Below are positions 12,701 to 18,927 of a DNA stretch of 64,000 nucleotides, in pieces. Source of the DNA: Azoarcus sp. TTM-91. GTDB lineage: Bacteria; Pseudomonadota; Gammaproteobacteria; Burkholderiales; Rhodocyclaceae. A program made the position numbers and the translations under genes. The notes under the pieces were generated by a model. The model was not told the DNA's origin, ran no database searches, and saw nothing but the letters and a program-made list of their open reading frames with translations. Within the stretch, counting starts at the first letter, position 1. The number at the start of each line of letters is the position of its first letter. The stretch is taken from the NCBI RefSeq assembly GCF_012911025.1, contig NZ_WUEI01000017.1, forward strand, positions 1 to 64,000, given 5' to 3'.

Positions 12701-13658
12701 CCGGGAGGGCGAGCAGGCCAGCGCGCCTTGCGTATGGACGCAGATGCTGGGCGCCATGGGCACCTACGCGATGAACGCCACCGACTACGGCTGGCCGGCC
12801 GCGCTGGGCCAGGCCAGCAGCCAGCTCGGCACCGGGTTCAGCGGCTGGGGGCATGTGCTGGGCGGCTGGGGCCGGCTGGATGGCCACGACGGCAGCGCCG
12901 CGACGGAGCGCGACACCAGCGGTGTGCTGGTCGGCCTGGAGCACACCCTCAGCGAGCAGTGGCGGGTGGGGCTGATGGGCGGTTACTCTGATACCACCGC
13001 CAAGGTCGGCCGGCGCGCCTCCAAGGCCAAGGTGGACAGCTACCACCTGGCCGCTTACGCCGGCTACCTGCACGAGCGCTGGGCGCTGAGCTTCGGCGCC
13101 GGCTACAGCCTCCACAAGGTGGATAGCCGCCGCACGGTGGCTTTCGGCAACTTCTCCGACCGCCTGAGCGCGGATTACGACGCCCACACCGCGCAGATCT
13201 TCGGCGAGGTGAGCCGCAACTTCGATGCCGGCGTCGCCCTGGTCGAACCCTATGCCCGGCTGACCTTCGTGCGCTACGAAACCGAGACCTTCCACGAACG
13301 GGGCGGCGCTGCACGGCTGGAAGGCAGCAGCAAGCAGGCGCAGACGGAGCTGACGCTGGGCGGGCGGCTGATGCGGCAGATCAATCTCGAGGGCGACAGG
13401 GCCCTGCTGCTGCGCGCTGGCCTGGGTTGGAACCACGCCTTCGGCGACGACACCGCGGATACCGACATGCGTTTCGCCGAAGGCGGCGGCGCTTTCTCGG
13501 TCAAGGGCGCGCCGCTGTCGCGCGACAGCATGGTGGTGGAGGCGGGCGCCGAGTTCCGGGTGTCGCCCGGCATGCGGCTGGGCTTCGACTACCTCGGCCA
13601 GCTCGGCAAGGACAGCCGCGACCAGCAGCTGCGGGTGAGCGTCGGCTACCGCTTCTGA
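708..13658 (+). CDS. Giant autotransporter with about 34 passenger-associated repeats and a C-terminal beta-barrel
   Basis: A single uninterrupted 4316-residue reading frame encodes a type Va secreted surface protein. Residues 1 to about 38 form a long signal sequence ending at ATA-AC. Residues about 40-330 are Gly/Asn/Ser-rich strand-loop material. From about residue 365 the passenger consists of roughly 85-residue units containing the autotransporter-associated beta-strand repeat (pattern NSYSGGTTLNAGTL); I count 34 such motifs. Three larger modules contain the hallmark FWNG...GGNGTW...NWTD. Residues about 4044-4316 are the autotransporter beta-domain and end in VGYRF, with the terminal aromatic residue expected for BAM recognition. 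The ATG at 708 is preceded by GGGGAGAG; a second ATG at 717 is possible. The passenger should be a very long beta-helix, but no catalytic domain is visible, so an adhesive or aggregation role is inference. The gene ends at a strong shared terminator. Confidence 0.93.
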   Translation: MDFMVRRGVRRGVSQGRVLFHLILCGGLSFSLDREATAACSTIGASIVCNSAATVLSPNTINSATSGLTVTVNSGASVSALLGIGYAVNLTGTNYAFTNNGTIDPSLLGLIAAAATGVKMGNATGGSVALNNGGSIYGSGLLATVSLLGLGGTAIDLQSGAGGVITLNNSGLITAGTAFLGAGVLAADSTAIAAYGGGRVNMVNTGTVTGRVGFATASGGNSFINAGTINGSVHLGANSTNTFTAVTGSQVNSSGGVAVDVLGLLGLNLSYAAAGQVNGGENGNDTLILQNAVSGTGSGLAGTGTASASVYRNFENLVVNSGSWTLNGALVSGATSLNGGLVTFDSASNFGSGTLTSAGGTVQAASAGLTLPNPVSLGTGGLSTTGSNSFALSGAISGSGALSKGGSHVLTLSGNNTFSGGTSVSAGGLMLGSGNALGSGALTVNGAATVDTLSALNVGNAIVLNSALTTLGSNDLGLNGAVSGSGNLVKSGSGVLTLGATGNTYSGGTTLNAGTLRVGGSGALGSGALTVAGASSLSSAAAAALSNAVVLNGNLGIAGSNDLTLSGVVSGSGQLSKSGSGGLSLSGANSYSGGTVLGGGTLSVGNAGALGSGQLNVSGAATLSGNGVTLGNGVALNAALTASGDLGLSGVLAGSGSLIKSGSGSLALNGANTYSGGTVLQSGSLVLGNSTALGSGAVQVSGAATLDAGQAVAVTNAVQLGAALTLGGSQDVALGGVVSGSGSLIKNGNAGLKLQGANTYSGGTTLNAGRLSLGNAAALGSGALSVGGTAALGLGGNYALSNAVQLGGALTVDTAGNTASLSGAISGSGSLLKSGSGTLTLSGANSYAGGTTLAGGGLMLDSATALGSGGLAVSANTSLDSTAALLLTTPIQLAADLTLAGSQNLTLAGAITGSGALIKNGSATVALTGGNSFGSAAINSGTLQANGASLAASVSNNAHLVLAQNLAGTYSGSIGGSGTVEKSGPGALVLSGSNTFAGGLAITSGSLETRGGQALADSLAVSLAGGAQLLVGDSEALGSIAGTGAVSVGAGANLALGGNGSNSSFDGVLQGAGGIIKNGAGTLSLSGVSTHSGGVAVNGGALRVDGSLASANVNIGNGATLAGSGTLSGAVSLADGARLSAGNGQTLTLGALTLSQGSTLDFSLGAAQAIPQPVLRVDGNLTLDGTLNITDLGGFGIGVYRLFAYGGSLTDLGLDLGALPASTLSSAMQVQTSVLGQVNLIVQDANANLQFWNGVKAAADGVITGGNGTWASGASNWTDFTGLATQLWNNQFAVFGGVSGGNVDVSGSQSITGMQFLANGYILGGSGQLQTSGSTTLRVEPLTTATINTAMGGSGSLNKRDAGTLILGGNNSYTGGTTLSEGVLQVDADNRLGDASGSLTFNGGTLRVTGNAYQGTGRAITLGANGGGFDIDSAANTFTVSQALGGSGAITKAGAGTLVLSGVNSYSGGTQLAAGTLVAGSGSALGSGALSVTANAALASSGPLALSNGVSLGSGVTLGLPLGSDLTLNGIVSGATGALAKTGSGTLTLAATNTYGGGTTLGGGTLVLGNDQALGSAGLSVTAASSLASTGARTVANDLALGADLTVSGAQDLTLNGTVSGGANLIKAGSGTLTLNGNNSYNETRLDSGSLVLGSSAAIGNGAIRVTGASRLDGATPLVLGNALDLGALLDVAASQNLTLNGNITGAGGLGKSGAATSLTLNGTNTFSGGMQLGGGSLLLGNDGALGGGVLTVNASSSLDGASALTLGNGVQLNADLTVAGTRDLVLNGTVAGTGQLVKGGGSTTLTLNGSNSYSGGTISQGGILALGNSAALGSGALTVSGATVLGGNSPLVLGNTLQLNANLGLSSGLDLSLNGSIGGSGSLLKAGAGTLVLNGANSYAGGTDIAGGTLVLGSNTALGTGALRVNGLSTLGGSLPLLLNNDVVLAAGLNLDATHDIALQGGISGAGGLAISGGGSTTLGGANTYAGGTQLNGGRLVLGGAQALGTGVLTVDAAAALATTQSFALANALVLNNTLTLEGQHALSLDGGLSGSGALLKNGSATLTLNGTNTFSGGLGVNGGTLAIGNAAAAGSGDVTIGAPVVLDNGVGMTLANNFILNGGLTFAGARDLALSGTLSGTGRLVKNGGGVLALSGVNSYSGGVDLNGGTLIGDSGSLLGDIVTQAGTSLVFAQNANGSYGGPLSGAGNLSKTGAGELVLGGANSLGGTISVLAGTLAAQGGQAITGASQVQVDVGATLRLDGSETVSRLIGGGAVDITGGNTLTLGGGSDNLFAGGFHGSGNLNKVGGSLLMLTGNSTNTGGTQVSAGTLRVDGTLSSATLNVQSGATLSGNGTVIGAVTVDTGGRLQADALVGTLTVGDLLLSSTSIVDFALGAPGAGSPIDVTGNLTLDGILNVTDSGGFGLGVYRLFSYAGSLTDNGVTLGALPPVSGTTTLQVAVPNEVNLLVENNAGDLQFWNGGTVSADGIIHGGNGTWDGALINWTSEDGLLSHSWGGVFAVFSGTAGVVTVDGTQAFEGMQFITNGYVLQGNPGAALNAVGDANGDAIIRVDGGDEATINATIDGTATLVKHDGGTLILGAAANDYLGGTRVEGGVLQVSGDAQLGAASGNLTLNGGALRVTGGAYTQTDRNVILGANGGVFDIADVANDFLVSQPITGPGSLGKTGPGTLVLAAANTYGGGTRLLAGGITVGDDAALGSGGLQAAAGTELDASQAVVLDNALQVDGPLAIAASKDITLAGVVSGAGGLVKNGATTLTLNGGNSYGGGTTLNAGRIVVGTSTALGGGTLTAAAGTALDSSVGGLSLANNLLLNGDLTLDGSFDLALTGLITGTGGLVKNGTATLSLSGDNNYTGDTWLNAGGLVVGSNGALGDGDLHVAAGTTLDSAAAVSLDNDVLLNGDLAVLGSNNLTLSGQISGTGGILKSGNARLSLLGANTYGGDTWLNGGTLEVGNDDALGTGTLHAAAGTALDSSTPVTLANQVDIAGPFTVPGSKDLTLDGVVSGAGSLLKTGPAVLTLNGINTYLGGTTLAGGTLVIGNAQALGGGDLTVSAPSTLGNSAPFTLANDVHLLSALTLQGLNDLTLSGDIDGSGNLVKNGAGTLALTGNNSYSGGTTVNAGTLAGDSDSLQGSIVTAAGSVVDFLQAANGSFNGNISGGGAVVKNGAGTLTLTGSNSYGGGTTVNAGTLAGNTDSLQGNIVNNATVVFNQTADGIYGGVMSGAGDLVKEGSGALTLSGNNTFTGDVFVNTGQLLVTGVVDGASITVAGGAFIGGSGTIGGPVTLAGGAHLVAGTYMTPLSFADALILSPATELDFALGTAGAPTTLVSVGGDLTLDGILNISDAGGLGSGIYRLFAYAGTLTDNLLSYGLLPPGYDASRFTLQTAFGGQVNLLVESVPGEIQFWNGNKTVADGAISGGNGVWSSTTNWTDASGNETQSWGGRFAAFAGTAGQVTVDGVQAITGMQFLSDGYWLLTGSGGGLNLTGAATPIRVDDGVTAEVDVALGGSGGINKTGGGTLVLERANGYSGGTTISGGRVQVAADDRLGAGGTGVTLDGGILSIAGTGFTGTNRSLTLGANGGGVEILDAANNFTLSQALGGSGGLTKLGAGTLTLTGSNSYSGGTTVAAGTLAGDSASLQGNISAASGTTLRFDQGSDGLFLGSITGAGAVVKTGAGNLTLGQANAYSGGTTVSAGTLTGNSSSLQGNIVNDATVVFNQSGDGVFAGNISGGGTLIKTGAGTLSLTGDHPLSGVVTVIDGSLLLSNGNVPDSVMNIASGGQLLGSGWVGSVTNGGTVLGAMGGGHVSVAGNYLNTAAGTLLVDLDEGAGNHLTVTGSANLQGRLRVLSGFAYQGASTTYTVLSAAGGVSGTFDEAVIPTLAFLDASLAYQPNSVELSLVRNDITFASVALTPNQRGVAAALDAMGAGTLYNSILSLDVAEAQRAYDLLSGEAFGSSSAALIGEVGLVMDALSARTRAGGGCVSQRREGEQASAPCVWTQMLGAMGTYAMNATDYGWPAALGQASSQLGTGFSGWGHVLGGWGRLDGHDGSAATERDTSGVLVGLEHTLSEQWRVGLMGGYSDTTAKVGRRASKAKVDSYHLAAYAGYLHERWALSFGAGYSLHKVDSRRTVAFGNFSDRLSADYDAHTAQIFGEVSRNFDAGVALVEPYARLTFVRYETETFHERGGAARLEGSSKQAQTELTLGGRLMRQINLEGDRALLLRAGLGWNHAFGDDTADTDMRFAEGGGAFSVKGAPLSRDSMVVEAGAEFRVSPGMRLGFDYLGQLGKDSRDQQLRVSVGYRF
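4180..5095 (+). repeat. Autotransporter super-repeat, copy 1
   Basis: The module starts with a strand like LDFSLG, continues through NLTLDG, YRLFAYGGSLTD, QFWNG, GGNGTW, NWTD and GMQFLANGY, and ends with LGANGGGFDI and an SQALGGSG-type linker before 85-residue repeats resume. The same order of motifs recurs at about 7861 and 10681. Boundaries are approximate. Confidence 0.75.
7861..8786 (+). repeat. Autotransporter super-repeat, copy 2
   Basis: The copy shows the same motif order as copy 1: DFALG, NLTLDGILNVTDSGGFG, YRLFSYAGSLTD, QFWNGG, GGNGTW, GMQFITNGY and LGANGGVFDI. It is clearly diverged at the DNA level, so it is an old duplication. Boundaries are approximate. Confidence 0.75.
10681..11601 (+). 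repeat. Autotransporter super-repeat, copy 3
   Basis: The third copy has DFALG, DLTLDGILNISDAGG, YRLFAYAGTLTD, QFWNGN, GGNGVW, NWTD, GMQFLSDGY and LGANGGGVEI in the same order. Four simpler repeat motifs follow before the region that leads to the beta-domain. Boundaries are approximate. Confidence 0.75.
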
Positions 13659-13674
13659 GGTGCTCTGCGGCTGC

Positions 13675-13717
13675 GGAAGGAAGAACGCCCCGGGATGGCC
13701 GGGGCGTTCTTCCTTCC
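13675..13717. terminator. Bidirectional hairpin between convergent genes
   Basis: A perfect 19-bp inverted repeat (13675-13693 with 13699-13717, loop GATGG) lies between the convergent autotransporter and HAD phosphatase stops. The outer arms are A/T-containing (GGAAGGAAGAA and its complement), which suits a terminator acting in both directions. Confidence 0.85.
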
Positions 13718-13739
13718 ATGGTTCGTAACCCGCGGCGGC

Positions 13740-14405
13740 TCAGGCGCGCAGCGAGATCACCGGCCAGCCGCGTTCCACCGCGTGGGCGTGCAGAGTGTCG
13801 TCCGGATCGACCGCGATCGGGTTGCTCACCCGTTCCAGCAGCGGCAGATCGTTGCGCGAATCGCTGTAGAACCAGCTGCGCTCGAAGCTGCCGGCGTAGA
13901 GCCCCAGCGACTCCAGCCAGGCATCCACCCGTTCGATCTTGCCGGCCTGGAAGGCGGGCACGCCGCGCGCCTTGCCGGTGAAGGCACCGTTCTCCTGCGC
14001 CGGAATGGTGGCCACCAGATGGGGAATGCGGAATTCGCGGGCGATGGGGCCGGTGACGAAGCTGTTGGTGGCGGTGACGATGGCGACCAGCGCACCGCTG
14101 GCGAGGTGGCCGTCCACCAGCTGGCGTGCCTGCGGCGTGATCATCGGCCGGATGGCGGTGTCCAGGAACTCACGGTGCCAGGCGTCCAGCTGCGCGCGCG
14201 GATGGCGGGCGAGGGGGGCGAGCTGGAAATCGAGGAAGGCGAAGATGTCTAGCGTGCCGGCCTTGTAGTCCTCGTAGAAGGCAATGTTCTTCGCCTCCTG
14301 CACTTCGCGGTCGAGCACGCCCTTGGCGATCAGGAACTGGGCCCAGGCGAAGTCGGAGTCCCCATTGAGCAGGGTGTTGTCGAGGTCGAAAAGTACGAGA
14401 TCCAC
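13740..14405 (-). CDS. HAD-superfamily (SerB-like, HAD-IB) phosphatase
   Basis: The 221-residue protein starts with the HAD nucleophile motif D7-L-D9-N-T11 in MDLVLFDLDNTLL. Motif II is the VTAT segment near residue 110, and motif IV is SDSRNDLPLL near residue 182, which supplies the magnesium-binding acidic residues. The size and the helical cap inserted between motifs I and II match the HAD-IB group related to phosphoserine phosphatase; the substrate is unknown. The start codon is a GTG at 14405. The gene lies just downstream of hda on the same strand, a neighbourhood common in betaproteobacteria, where pcnB usually comes next; here the autotransporter intervenes. Confidence 0.9.
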   Translation of the reverse strand: MDLVLFDLDNTLLNGDSDFAWAQFLIAKGVLDREVQEAKNIAFYEDYKAGTLDIFAFLDFQLAPLARHPRAQLDAWHREFLDTAIRPMITPQARQLVDGHLASGALVAIVTATNSFVTGPIAREFRIPHLVATIPAQENGAFTGKARGVPAFQAGKIERVDAWLESLGLYAGSFERSWFYSDSRNDLPLLERVSNPIAVDPDDTLHAHAVERGWPVISLRA

Positions 14406-14445
14406 AATGTGTTCCAGGTGAGTGAGTGGAGCGCTTGGCGGCCGT

Positions 14446-15132
14446 TCAGATGGAAAGGCCCTGCTGCATCATCTCGCGCAGCAGCGGCACGGTGACCGGG
14501 CGCTTGCGTTCCAGCGAGGCGGTGTCCAGCGCGTCCAGCACCGCCAGCAGGCTGGGCAGGTCGCGGCGGCCGTGGCGCAGCAGGAAGTCCACCACCTCGT
14601 CGGCCAGCGGCAGGCCGCGGCGGTCGGCCAGGGTGCGCAGGATCGCGCTGCGGGAGTCGTCGTCCAGCGGCTGTACCTCATACACCAGGCACTGGCCGAT
14701 GCGGGTGCGCAGGTCTTCGCGCAGCGTCAGCCCCAGCGGCGCGTTGGGGCCGGAGAGCAGCAGCGACTGGCCATTGGCGAGCGAGCGGTTGAAGGCATTG
14801 AAGAGGCCGATCTGGGCGTCTGGCGACAGGCGGTCCACATCGTCCACCGCCACCAGCGCGCCGGGCGTCTCCGGCAGCTGGGCGCCTTGGGTGGCACCGG
14901 CGAGGCAATGGGCAGGCCGGCCGGCGGTCTCGGCCAGCGCCACGGTGGCGCGCAGCAGGTGGCTGCGGCCGCTGCCGGGCGCGCCCCACAGGAAGAGGTG
15001 GCGGGCGGGCAGGGCCTGGTCGCGCGCGGCCAGCAGGGAGAGGGCGGCGATCAGCTCCGCGTTGCTGCCGGCGACGAAGTTGTCCAGCGTGGGGGGCGCG
15101 TCCGGATGGATGTCGAGAACGAGTTGCTTCAT
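14446..15132 (-). CDS. hda: DnaA-related regulatory inactivator Hda
   Basis: Hda is the AAA+ protein that, with the DNA-loaded sliding clamp, stimulates ATP hydrolysis by DnaA and so prevents over-initiation. The 228-residue product begins MKQLVLDI, in which QLVLDI (residues 3-8) fits the clamp-binding motif of the family. Walker A is GAPGSGRSHLL at residues 50-60 and Walker B is VAVDDVD around 94-100. The start at 15132 was preferred because it places the clamp motif at the N-terminus; an ATG at 15144 overlaps the stop of the upstream permease gene (ATGA) and would add four residues. The overlap implies translational coupling with the permease gene. Confidence 0.92.
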   Translation of the reverse strand: MKQLVLDIHPDAPPTLDNFVAGSNAELIAALSLLAARDQALPARHLFLWGAPGSGRSHLLRATVALAETAGRPAHCLAGATQGAQLPETPGALVAVDDVDRLSPDAQIGLFNAFNRSLANGQSLLLSGPNAPLGLTLREDLRTRIGQCLVYEVQPLDDDSRSAILRTLADRRGLPLADEVVDFLLRHGRRDLPSLLAVLDALDTASLERKRPVTVPLLREMMQQGLSI

Positions 15133-15140
15133 CACCGGTT

Positions 15141-16223
15141 TCATTCCCTGGCCCCCGGATGGCCGCGATAGAGGGCGCTGGAGAACCAGGCGCTGCGCAC
15201 CTCGCGCAGGCCCACCAGCAGCGCGGCGCTGACCGGCAGCGCCACCAGCACGCCGACGAAGCCGAACAGCTGGCCGAAGGCCATCAGCGCGAAGATGACC
15301 ACCACCGGATGCAGGCCGATGCGTTCGCCCACCAGGTAGGGCGTGAGAGCGAAGCTCTCCACCACCTGGCCGATGGTATAGACCACCGCCACGCCGATCA
15401 GCGGCGACCAGCCGTCGCCCTGCAGCAGCGCGGCGAGGATGGCCAGCACCAGACCGCCGCCGAAGCCGACGTAGGGAATGAATACCAGCAGGCCGGTGAG
15501 AACGCCCACCGGCAGCGCGAAGTTGAGGCCGGCGATCCACAGGCCGACGCTGTAGAACACCGCCAGCAGCAGCATCACCGACAGCTGGCCGCGCAGGAAC
15601 TCGGACAACACCGAATCGATCTCGCCGATGATGCGTAGGGTACGGGGCAGCCAGGGGCGGGGTACCGCCCGCTCCAGGCCGGCGATCAGCCGCGGCCAGT
15701 CCTGCAGCAGGTAGAACATCACCACCGGGATCAGGAACAGGTTGGCCAGCATGCCGACCAGGGCGAGGCCGCCGGTCTTCAGATGGGCGAGCAGGATGGG
15801 AATGAGATCCTGCGCGGTCGCCCAGTTCTCGGTCATCAGCTTGCGCAGCTGGCTGGCGTCCAGCTGCAGTTGCACGCCCAGGTGCTGCCGCAGCTTGGGC
15901 GACACATGGTGGTTGAAGAGTTCGATGAGGTCGGGCAGGCGCTGGGCCAGCGTCATCGCTTCGCGGTACACCATCGGCACCAGCACCAGGGTGAGGGCCA
16001 CCAGCACCAGGCAGGCGATCAGGATCACCAGCAGCACCGCCAGCGGCCGCGGCAGGCGCCGCCGCACCAGCCAGCCGACCAGCGGGTCGCAGATGTAGGC
16101 GAAGACCCCGGCCACCACGAAGGGCGTGAGGATGGGGCTCAGCAACCAGAACAGGCCGACGAGGGCGAGGCCGGCTGCGGCCCAGGCGGCGGTTTGCAGA
16201 CGATCGGCGCGGCGCGGGGTCAT
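15141..16223 (-). CDS. AI-2E family (PerM/YdiK-type) membrane permease
   Basis: The protein of about 360 residues has the AI-2E transporter architecture: two hydrophobic segments at the N-terminus ([17 protein letters not shown] and [16 protein letters not shown]), a long soluble region around residues 90-140, then a cluster of about five membrane helices including the [12 protein letters not shown] motif. Family members export small molecules or, in PerM-like cases, have unclear substrates; placement next to purM and hda is the usual betaproteobacterial PerM position. The ATG at 16223 is preferred; a TTG at 16229 is also in frame. The gene is divergent from purM and its stop overlaps the alternative hda start. 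Confidence 0.88.
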   Translation of the reverse strand: MTPRRADRLQTAAWAAAGLALVGLFWLLSPILTPFVVAGVFAYICDPLVGWLVRRRLPRPLAVLLVILIACLVLVALTLVLVPMVYREAMTLAQRLPDLIELFNHHVSPKLRQHLGVQLQLDASQLRKLMTENWATAQDLIPILLAHLKTGGLALVGMLANLFLIPVVMFYLLQDWPRLIAGLERAVPRPWLPRTLRIIGEIDSVLSEFLRGQLSVMLLLAVFYSVGLWIAGLNFALPVGVLTGLLVFIPYVGFGGGLVLAILAALLQGDGWSPLIGVAVVYTIGQVVESFALTPYLVGERIGLHPVVVIFALMAFGQLFGFVGVLVALPVSAALLVGLREVRSAWFSSALYRGHPGARE

Positions 16224-16363
16224 TTTCAAGTAAAATCGCGGGCTTGGCGCGGGGGCAGATCACCCGCGAAACCCGTAAATGTAGCCAGTTGGCCCTGCAC
16301 CCTCAAGTTCCGTCGCATGCCGACCGGCCCGAAACCCGCATCCAGCAAGTCAGAGGAACGATC

Positions 16364-17422
16364 TTGACCGCTCCGAATCCGTCCCAGCAAGTTTCCCTTT
16401 CCTACCGCGACGCCGGCGTAGACATCGACGCCGGCGACGCCCTGGTGGACCGTATCAAGCCCTTCGCCAAGCGCACCATGCGCCCGGAAGTGCTGGGCGG
16501 CATCGGCGGCTTCGGCGCCCTGTTCGAGCTGTCGAAGAAGTTCAAGGAGCCGGTGCTGGTATCCGGCACCGATGGCGTGGGCACCAAGCTGAAGCTGGCC
16601 TTCCAGCTGAACAAGCATGACACCGTCGGCCAGGACCTGGTGGCGATGAGCGTGAACGACATCCTGGTGCAGGGCGCCGAGCCGCTGTTCTTCCTCGACT
16701 ACTTCGCCTGCGGCAAGCTGGACGTGGAAACCGCCGCCACCGTCGTCCAGGGCATCGCCCAAGGCTGCGAGCTGGCTGGCTGCGCGCTGATCGGCGGCGA
16801 AACCGCCGAGATGCCCAGCATGTACCCGGACGGCGAGTATGACCTCGCCGGCTTCGCGGTCGGTGCGGTGGAAAAGGCGGACATCATCGACGGCAGCCGC
16901 ATCATCCCCGGCGATGTGGTGCTAGGCCTGGCCTCCAGCGGCGCCCACTCCAACGGCTACTCGCTGGTGCGCAAGATCATCGACGTCGCCAGGCCCGACC
17001 TGGATGCCGATTTCCACGGCCGCCCGCTGCGCGACGTGGTGATGGCGCCCACCCGCATCTACGTGAAGCCGCTGCTGGCGCTGATGCAGGCATTGCCGGG
17101 CGCGGTGAAGGGCATGGCCCATATCACCGGCGGCGGTATCACCGAGAACGTGCCGCGCATCCTGCGCGACGAGCTGACCGCCCGCATCGACGCCGCCAGC
17201 TGGACGCTGCCGCCGCTGTTCCAGTGGCTGCAGCAGGCCGGCAACGTGGACATCCAGGAGATGTACCGGGTGTTCAACTGCGGCATCGGCATGGCGGTGG
17301 TGGTGGCCGAGGCGGATGCCGACAAGGTGACCGCCCAGCTGAGCGCCGCCGGCGAAACCGTGTATCGCATCGGCCGCATCGACAAGCGCGGCGAGGGCGA
17401 AGCCCAGACCATCGTCGGCTGA
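16364..17422 (+). CDS. purM: Phosphoribosylformylglycinamidine cyclo-ligase (AIR synthetase)
   Basis: PurM closes the imidazole ring of FGAM to give AIR in de novo purine synthesis, using ATP in the cytoplasm. The 352-residue product shows [15 protein letters not shown] at its start, the nucleotide-binding [13 protein letters not shown] near residue 65, [13 protein letters not shown], and the [13 protein letters not shown] block near residue 250, all typical of PurM at full length. The frame is open further upstream, but a TTG at 16364 has AGAGGA six bases before it and gives the normal N-terminus, so it was chosen. The gene is transcribed away from the permease/hda operon and ends at a strong terminator. 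Confidence 0.96.
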   Translation: MTAPNPSQQVSLSYRDAGVDIDAGDALVDRIKPFAKRTMRPEVLGGIGGFGALFELSKKFKEPVLVSGTDGVGTKLKLAFQLNKHDTVGQDLVAMSVNDILVQGAEPLFFLDYFACGKLDVETAATVVQGIAQGCELAGCALIGGETAEMPSMYPDGEYDLAGFAVGAVEKADIIDGSRIIPGDVVLGLASSGAHSNGYSLVRKIIDVARPDLDADFHGRPLRDVVMAPTRIYVKPLLALMQALPGAVKGMAHITGGGITENVPRILRDELTARIDAASWTLPPLFQWLQQAGNVDIQEMYRVFNCGIGMAVVVAEADADKVTAQLSAAGETVYRIGRIDKRGEGEAQTIVG

Positions 17423-17776
17423 GCCGCCGCAGCCACTCGGCCAGCCCGCGGCGCCTGGTGCGCCGCGGGCTTTTTTTTGGCCTGGCTTTCCGCGGCGGCG
17501 CTCCGCTTCACGAGGCGGGCGATGCGGCTGCTTCAGCCATTGCCCTCTGTCCGGGGGCGGCAGACTGTGCGGCGGTGGCGGTCCGATTTGCCCGGAGCCA
17601 AGGAACCACGGCGCCGGGCAGCACTCCGAAACTGGCGGTTTGGGTGAGATGGAACGCAGAGGAAGCGCATAGCCGGCCGGCTACGATATGCAACAATCTG
17701 CAAGCCTTTTTCTGTTCCAATCCTTCGTTTCCCCGCGTTTTCACCGCTTTCCCCATTCGCTGGAATTCCCTCCCCC
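17423..17776. other. purM / RND adaptor intergenic region
   Basis: Apart from the purM terminator at 17443-17478, the 354-bp gap holds no recognisable gene. It presumably contains the promoter of the efflux operon starting at 17777, but I could not identify a convincing -35/-10 pair or operator. Confidence 0.5.
17443..17478 (+). terminator. Rho-independent terminator of purM
   Basis: A perfect 12-bp GC-rich stem (17443-17454 with 17460-17471, loop CTGGT) is followed by a run of eight T. Confidence 0.95.
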
Positions 17777-18916
17777 ATGTCGTCCCGCCGTCCCCTCGTA
17801 CTCGCTCTCTGTATCGTCGGCCTGGCCGGCCTCGGCGCCTACGCCTGGCATGCCAACCGTGCGCCGGTCTCTCCCAAGGGCAGCGCTGCCGCGGCGCCAG
17901 CCGAGGCGCCGGCGGCCATCGGCGTGGAGGTGGAGGTGGTCGTCACCCAGGCGATGCCGGATGACGTCAGCGCGGTCGGCTCGCTGCTTTCCAACGAGGC
18001 GGTGGTGCTGCGGCCGGAAGTGGCCGGGCGCATCTCGGCCATCCGCTTCCGCGAGGGCACGGCGGTGAAGCAGGGCGAGGTGCTGGTGGAGCTGGATGCG
18101 GCGGTACAGCAGGCGGAACTGCAGCAGGCCAAGGCCAGCCTGTCGCTGGCGGAGGCGGACTACCGGCGCTCGGAAGACCTGTTCTCGCGCAAGTTTGTCA
18201 GCCAGAGCGCGCGCGACGAGGCCGCCTCGCGGCTGGAGGTGGCGCGCGCCACCACCGCGCTGGCGCAGGCCCGCTACGAGCGCACCCGGCTGCGCGCGCC
18301 CTTCGCCGGCGTAGTCGGCATCCGCAATGTCAGCGTCGGCGATTACGTCCAGGAAGGCGCGGCGCTGGTGAACCTGGAAGACATCAAGACGCTGAAGGTG
18401 GATTTCCGCCTGCCGGAGCACTATCTGCAGCGCATCCGCCCCGGCCAGGCGGTGGAGGTGAGCAGCGATGCGCTGCCCGGCCAGTCCTTCGCCGCCTCGG
18501 TGGATGCCATCGACCCGCTGGTGGACGCCCAGGGCCGCTCGGTGGTGATGCGCGCCCGCCTGGCCAACGACGAGGGCAGGCTGCGGCCCGGCATGTTCGC
18601 CCGCGTGCGCCTCATCCTGCGCGAGAGGCCGGCGGTGGCGGTGGTGTCCGAGCAGGCGCTGATGCCCTCGTCCGGCACGGTGCAGTATGTCTACCGGGTG
18701 GAGCAGAACGTGGTGCGCCGGGTGGAGGTGGAGACCGGCAGCCGGCGCGGCGCCAAGGTGGAGATCGTGCGCGGTCTGGCGCCGGGCGACACCGTGGTCA
18801 CCGCCGGCCACCAGAAGCTGCGCGACGGCGCGGTGGTGCGGGTGCTGCAGACAGGTGGCAACGGCGCCGCCAGCGACAGCATCGCCGCGCCTTCGGCGGC
18901 TGCGGCGGCGGGCTGA
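17777..18916 (+). CDS. RND efflux periplasmic adaptor (membrane fusion protein)
   Basis: The 379-residue protein has an N-terminal membrane anchor (residues about 7-27) and then the standard adaptor layout: a first lipoyl half near VVLRPEVAGRISAIRFREG, an alpha-helical hairpin of about 60 residues rich in Ala/Glu/Arg, the second lipoyl half at RLRAPFAGVVGIRNVSVGDYV, and a beta-barrel plus membrane-proximal domain ending with VRGLAPGDTVVTAG. It should bridge the inner-membrane pump encoded next door to an outer-membrane channel. It is separated from the pump gene by only 11 bp. Substrates cannot be read from sequence. No outer-membrane factor gene follows. Confidence 0.92.
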   Translation: MSSRRPLVLALCIVGLAGLGAYAWHANRAPVSPKGSAAAAPAEAPAAIGVEVEVVVTQAMPDDVSAVGSLLSNEAVVLRPEVAGRISAIRFREGTAVKQGEVLVELDAAVQQAELQQAKASLSLAEADYRRSEDLFSRKFVSQSARDEAASRLEVARATTALAQARYERTRLRAPFAGVVGIRNVSVGDYVQEGAALVNLEDIKTLKVDFRLPEHYLQRIRPGQAVEVSSDALPGQSFAASVDAIDPLVDAQGRSVVMRARLANDEGRLRPGMFARVRLILRERPAVAVVSEQALMPSSGTVQYVYRVEQNVVRRVEVETGSRRGAKVEIVRGLAPGDTVVTAGHQKLRDGAVVRVLQTGGNGAASDSIAAPSAAAAAG

Positions 18917-18927
18917 GGACGGCGGCG

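Noticed and set aside
5919..13436. A 2505-codon open frame on the strand opposite the autotransporter (and a 934-codon one at 942-3746)
   Set aside because: Both are Gln/His/Arg/Ala-rich, lack any domain, and keep the periodicity of the sense repeats. They are explained by GC-rich codon use in a repetitive gene.
16244..16363. An N-terminal extension of PurM by 40 codons
   Set aside because: It has no homology to PurM, and the TTG at 16364 with a good Shine-Dalgarno sequence gives the normal length.
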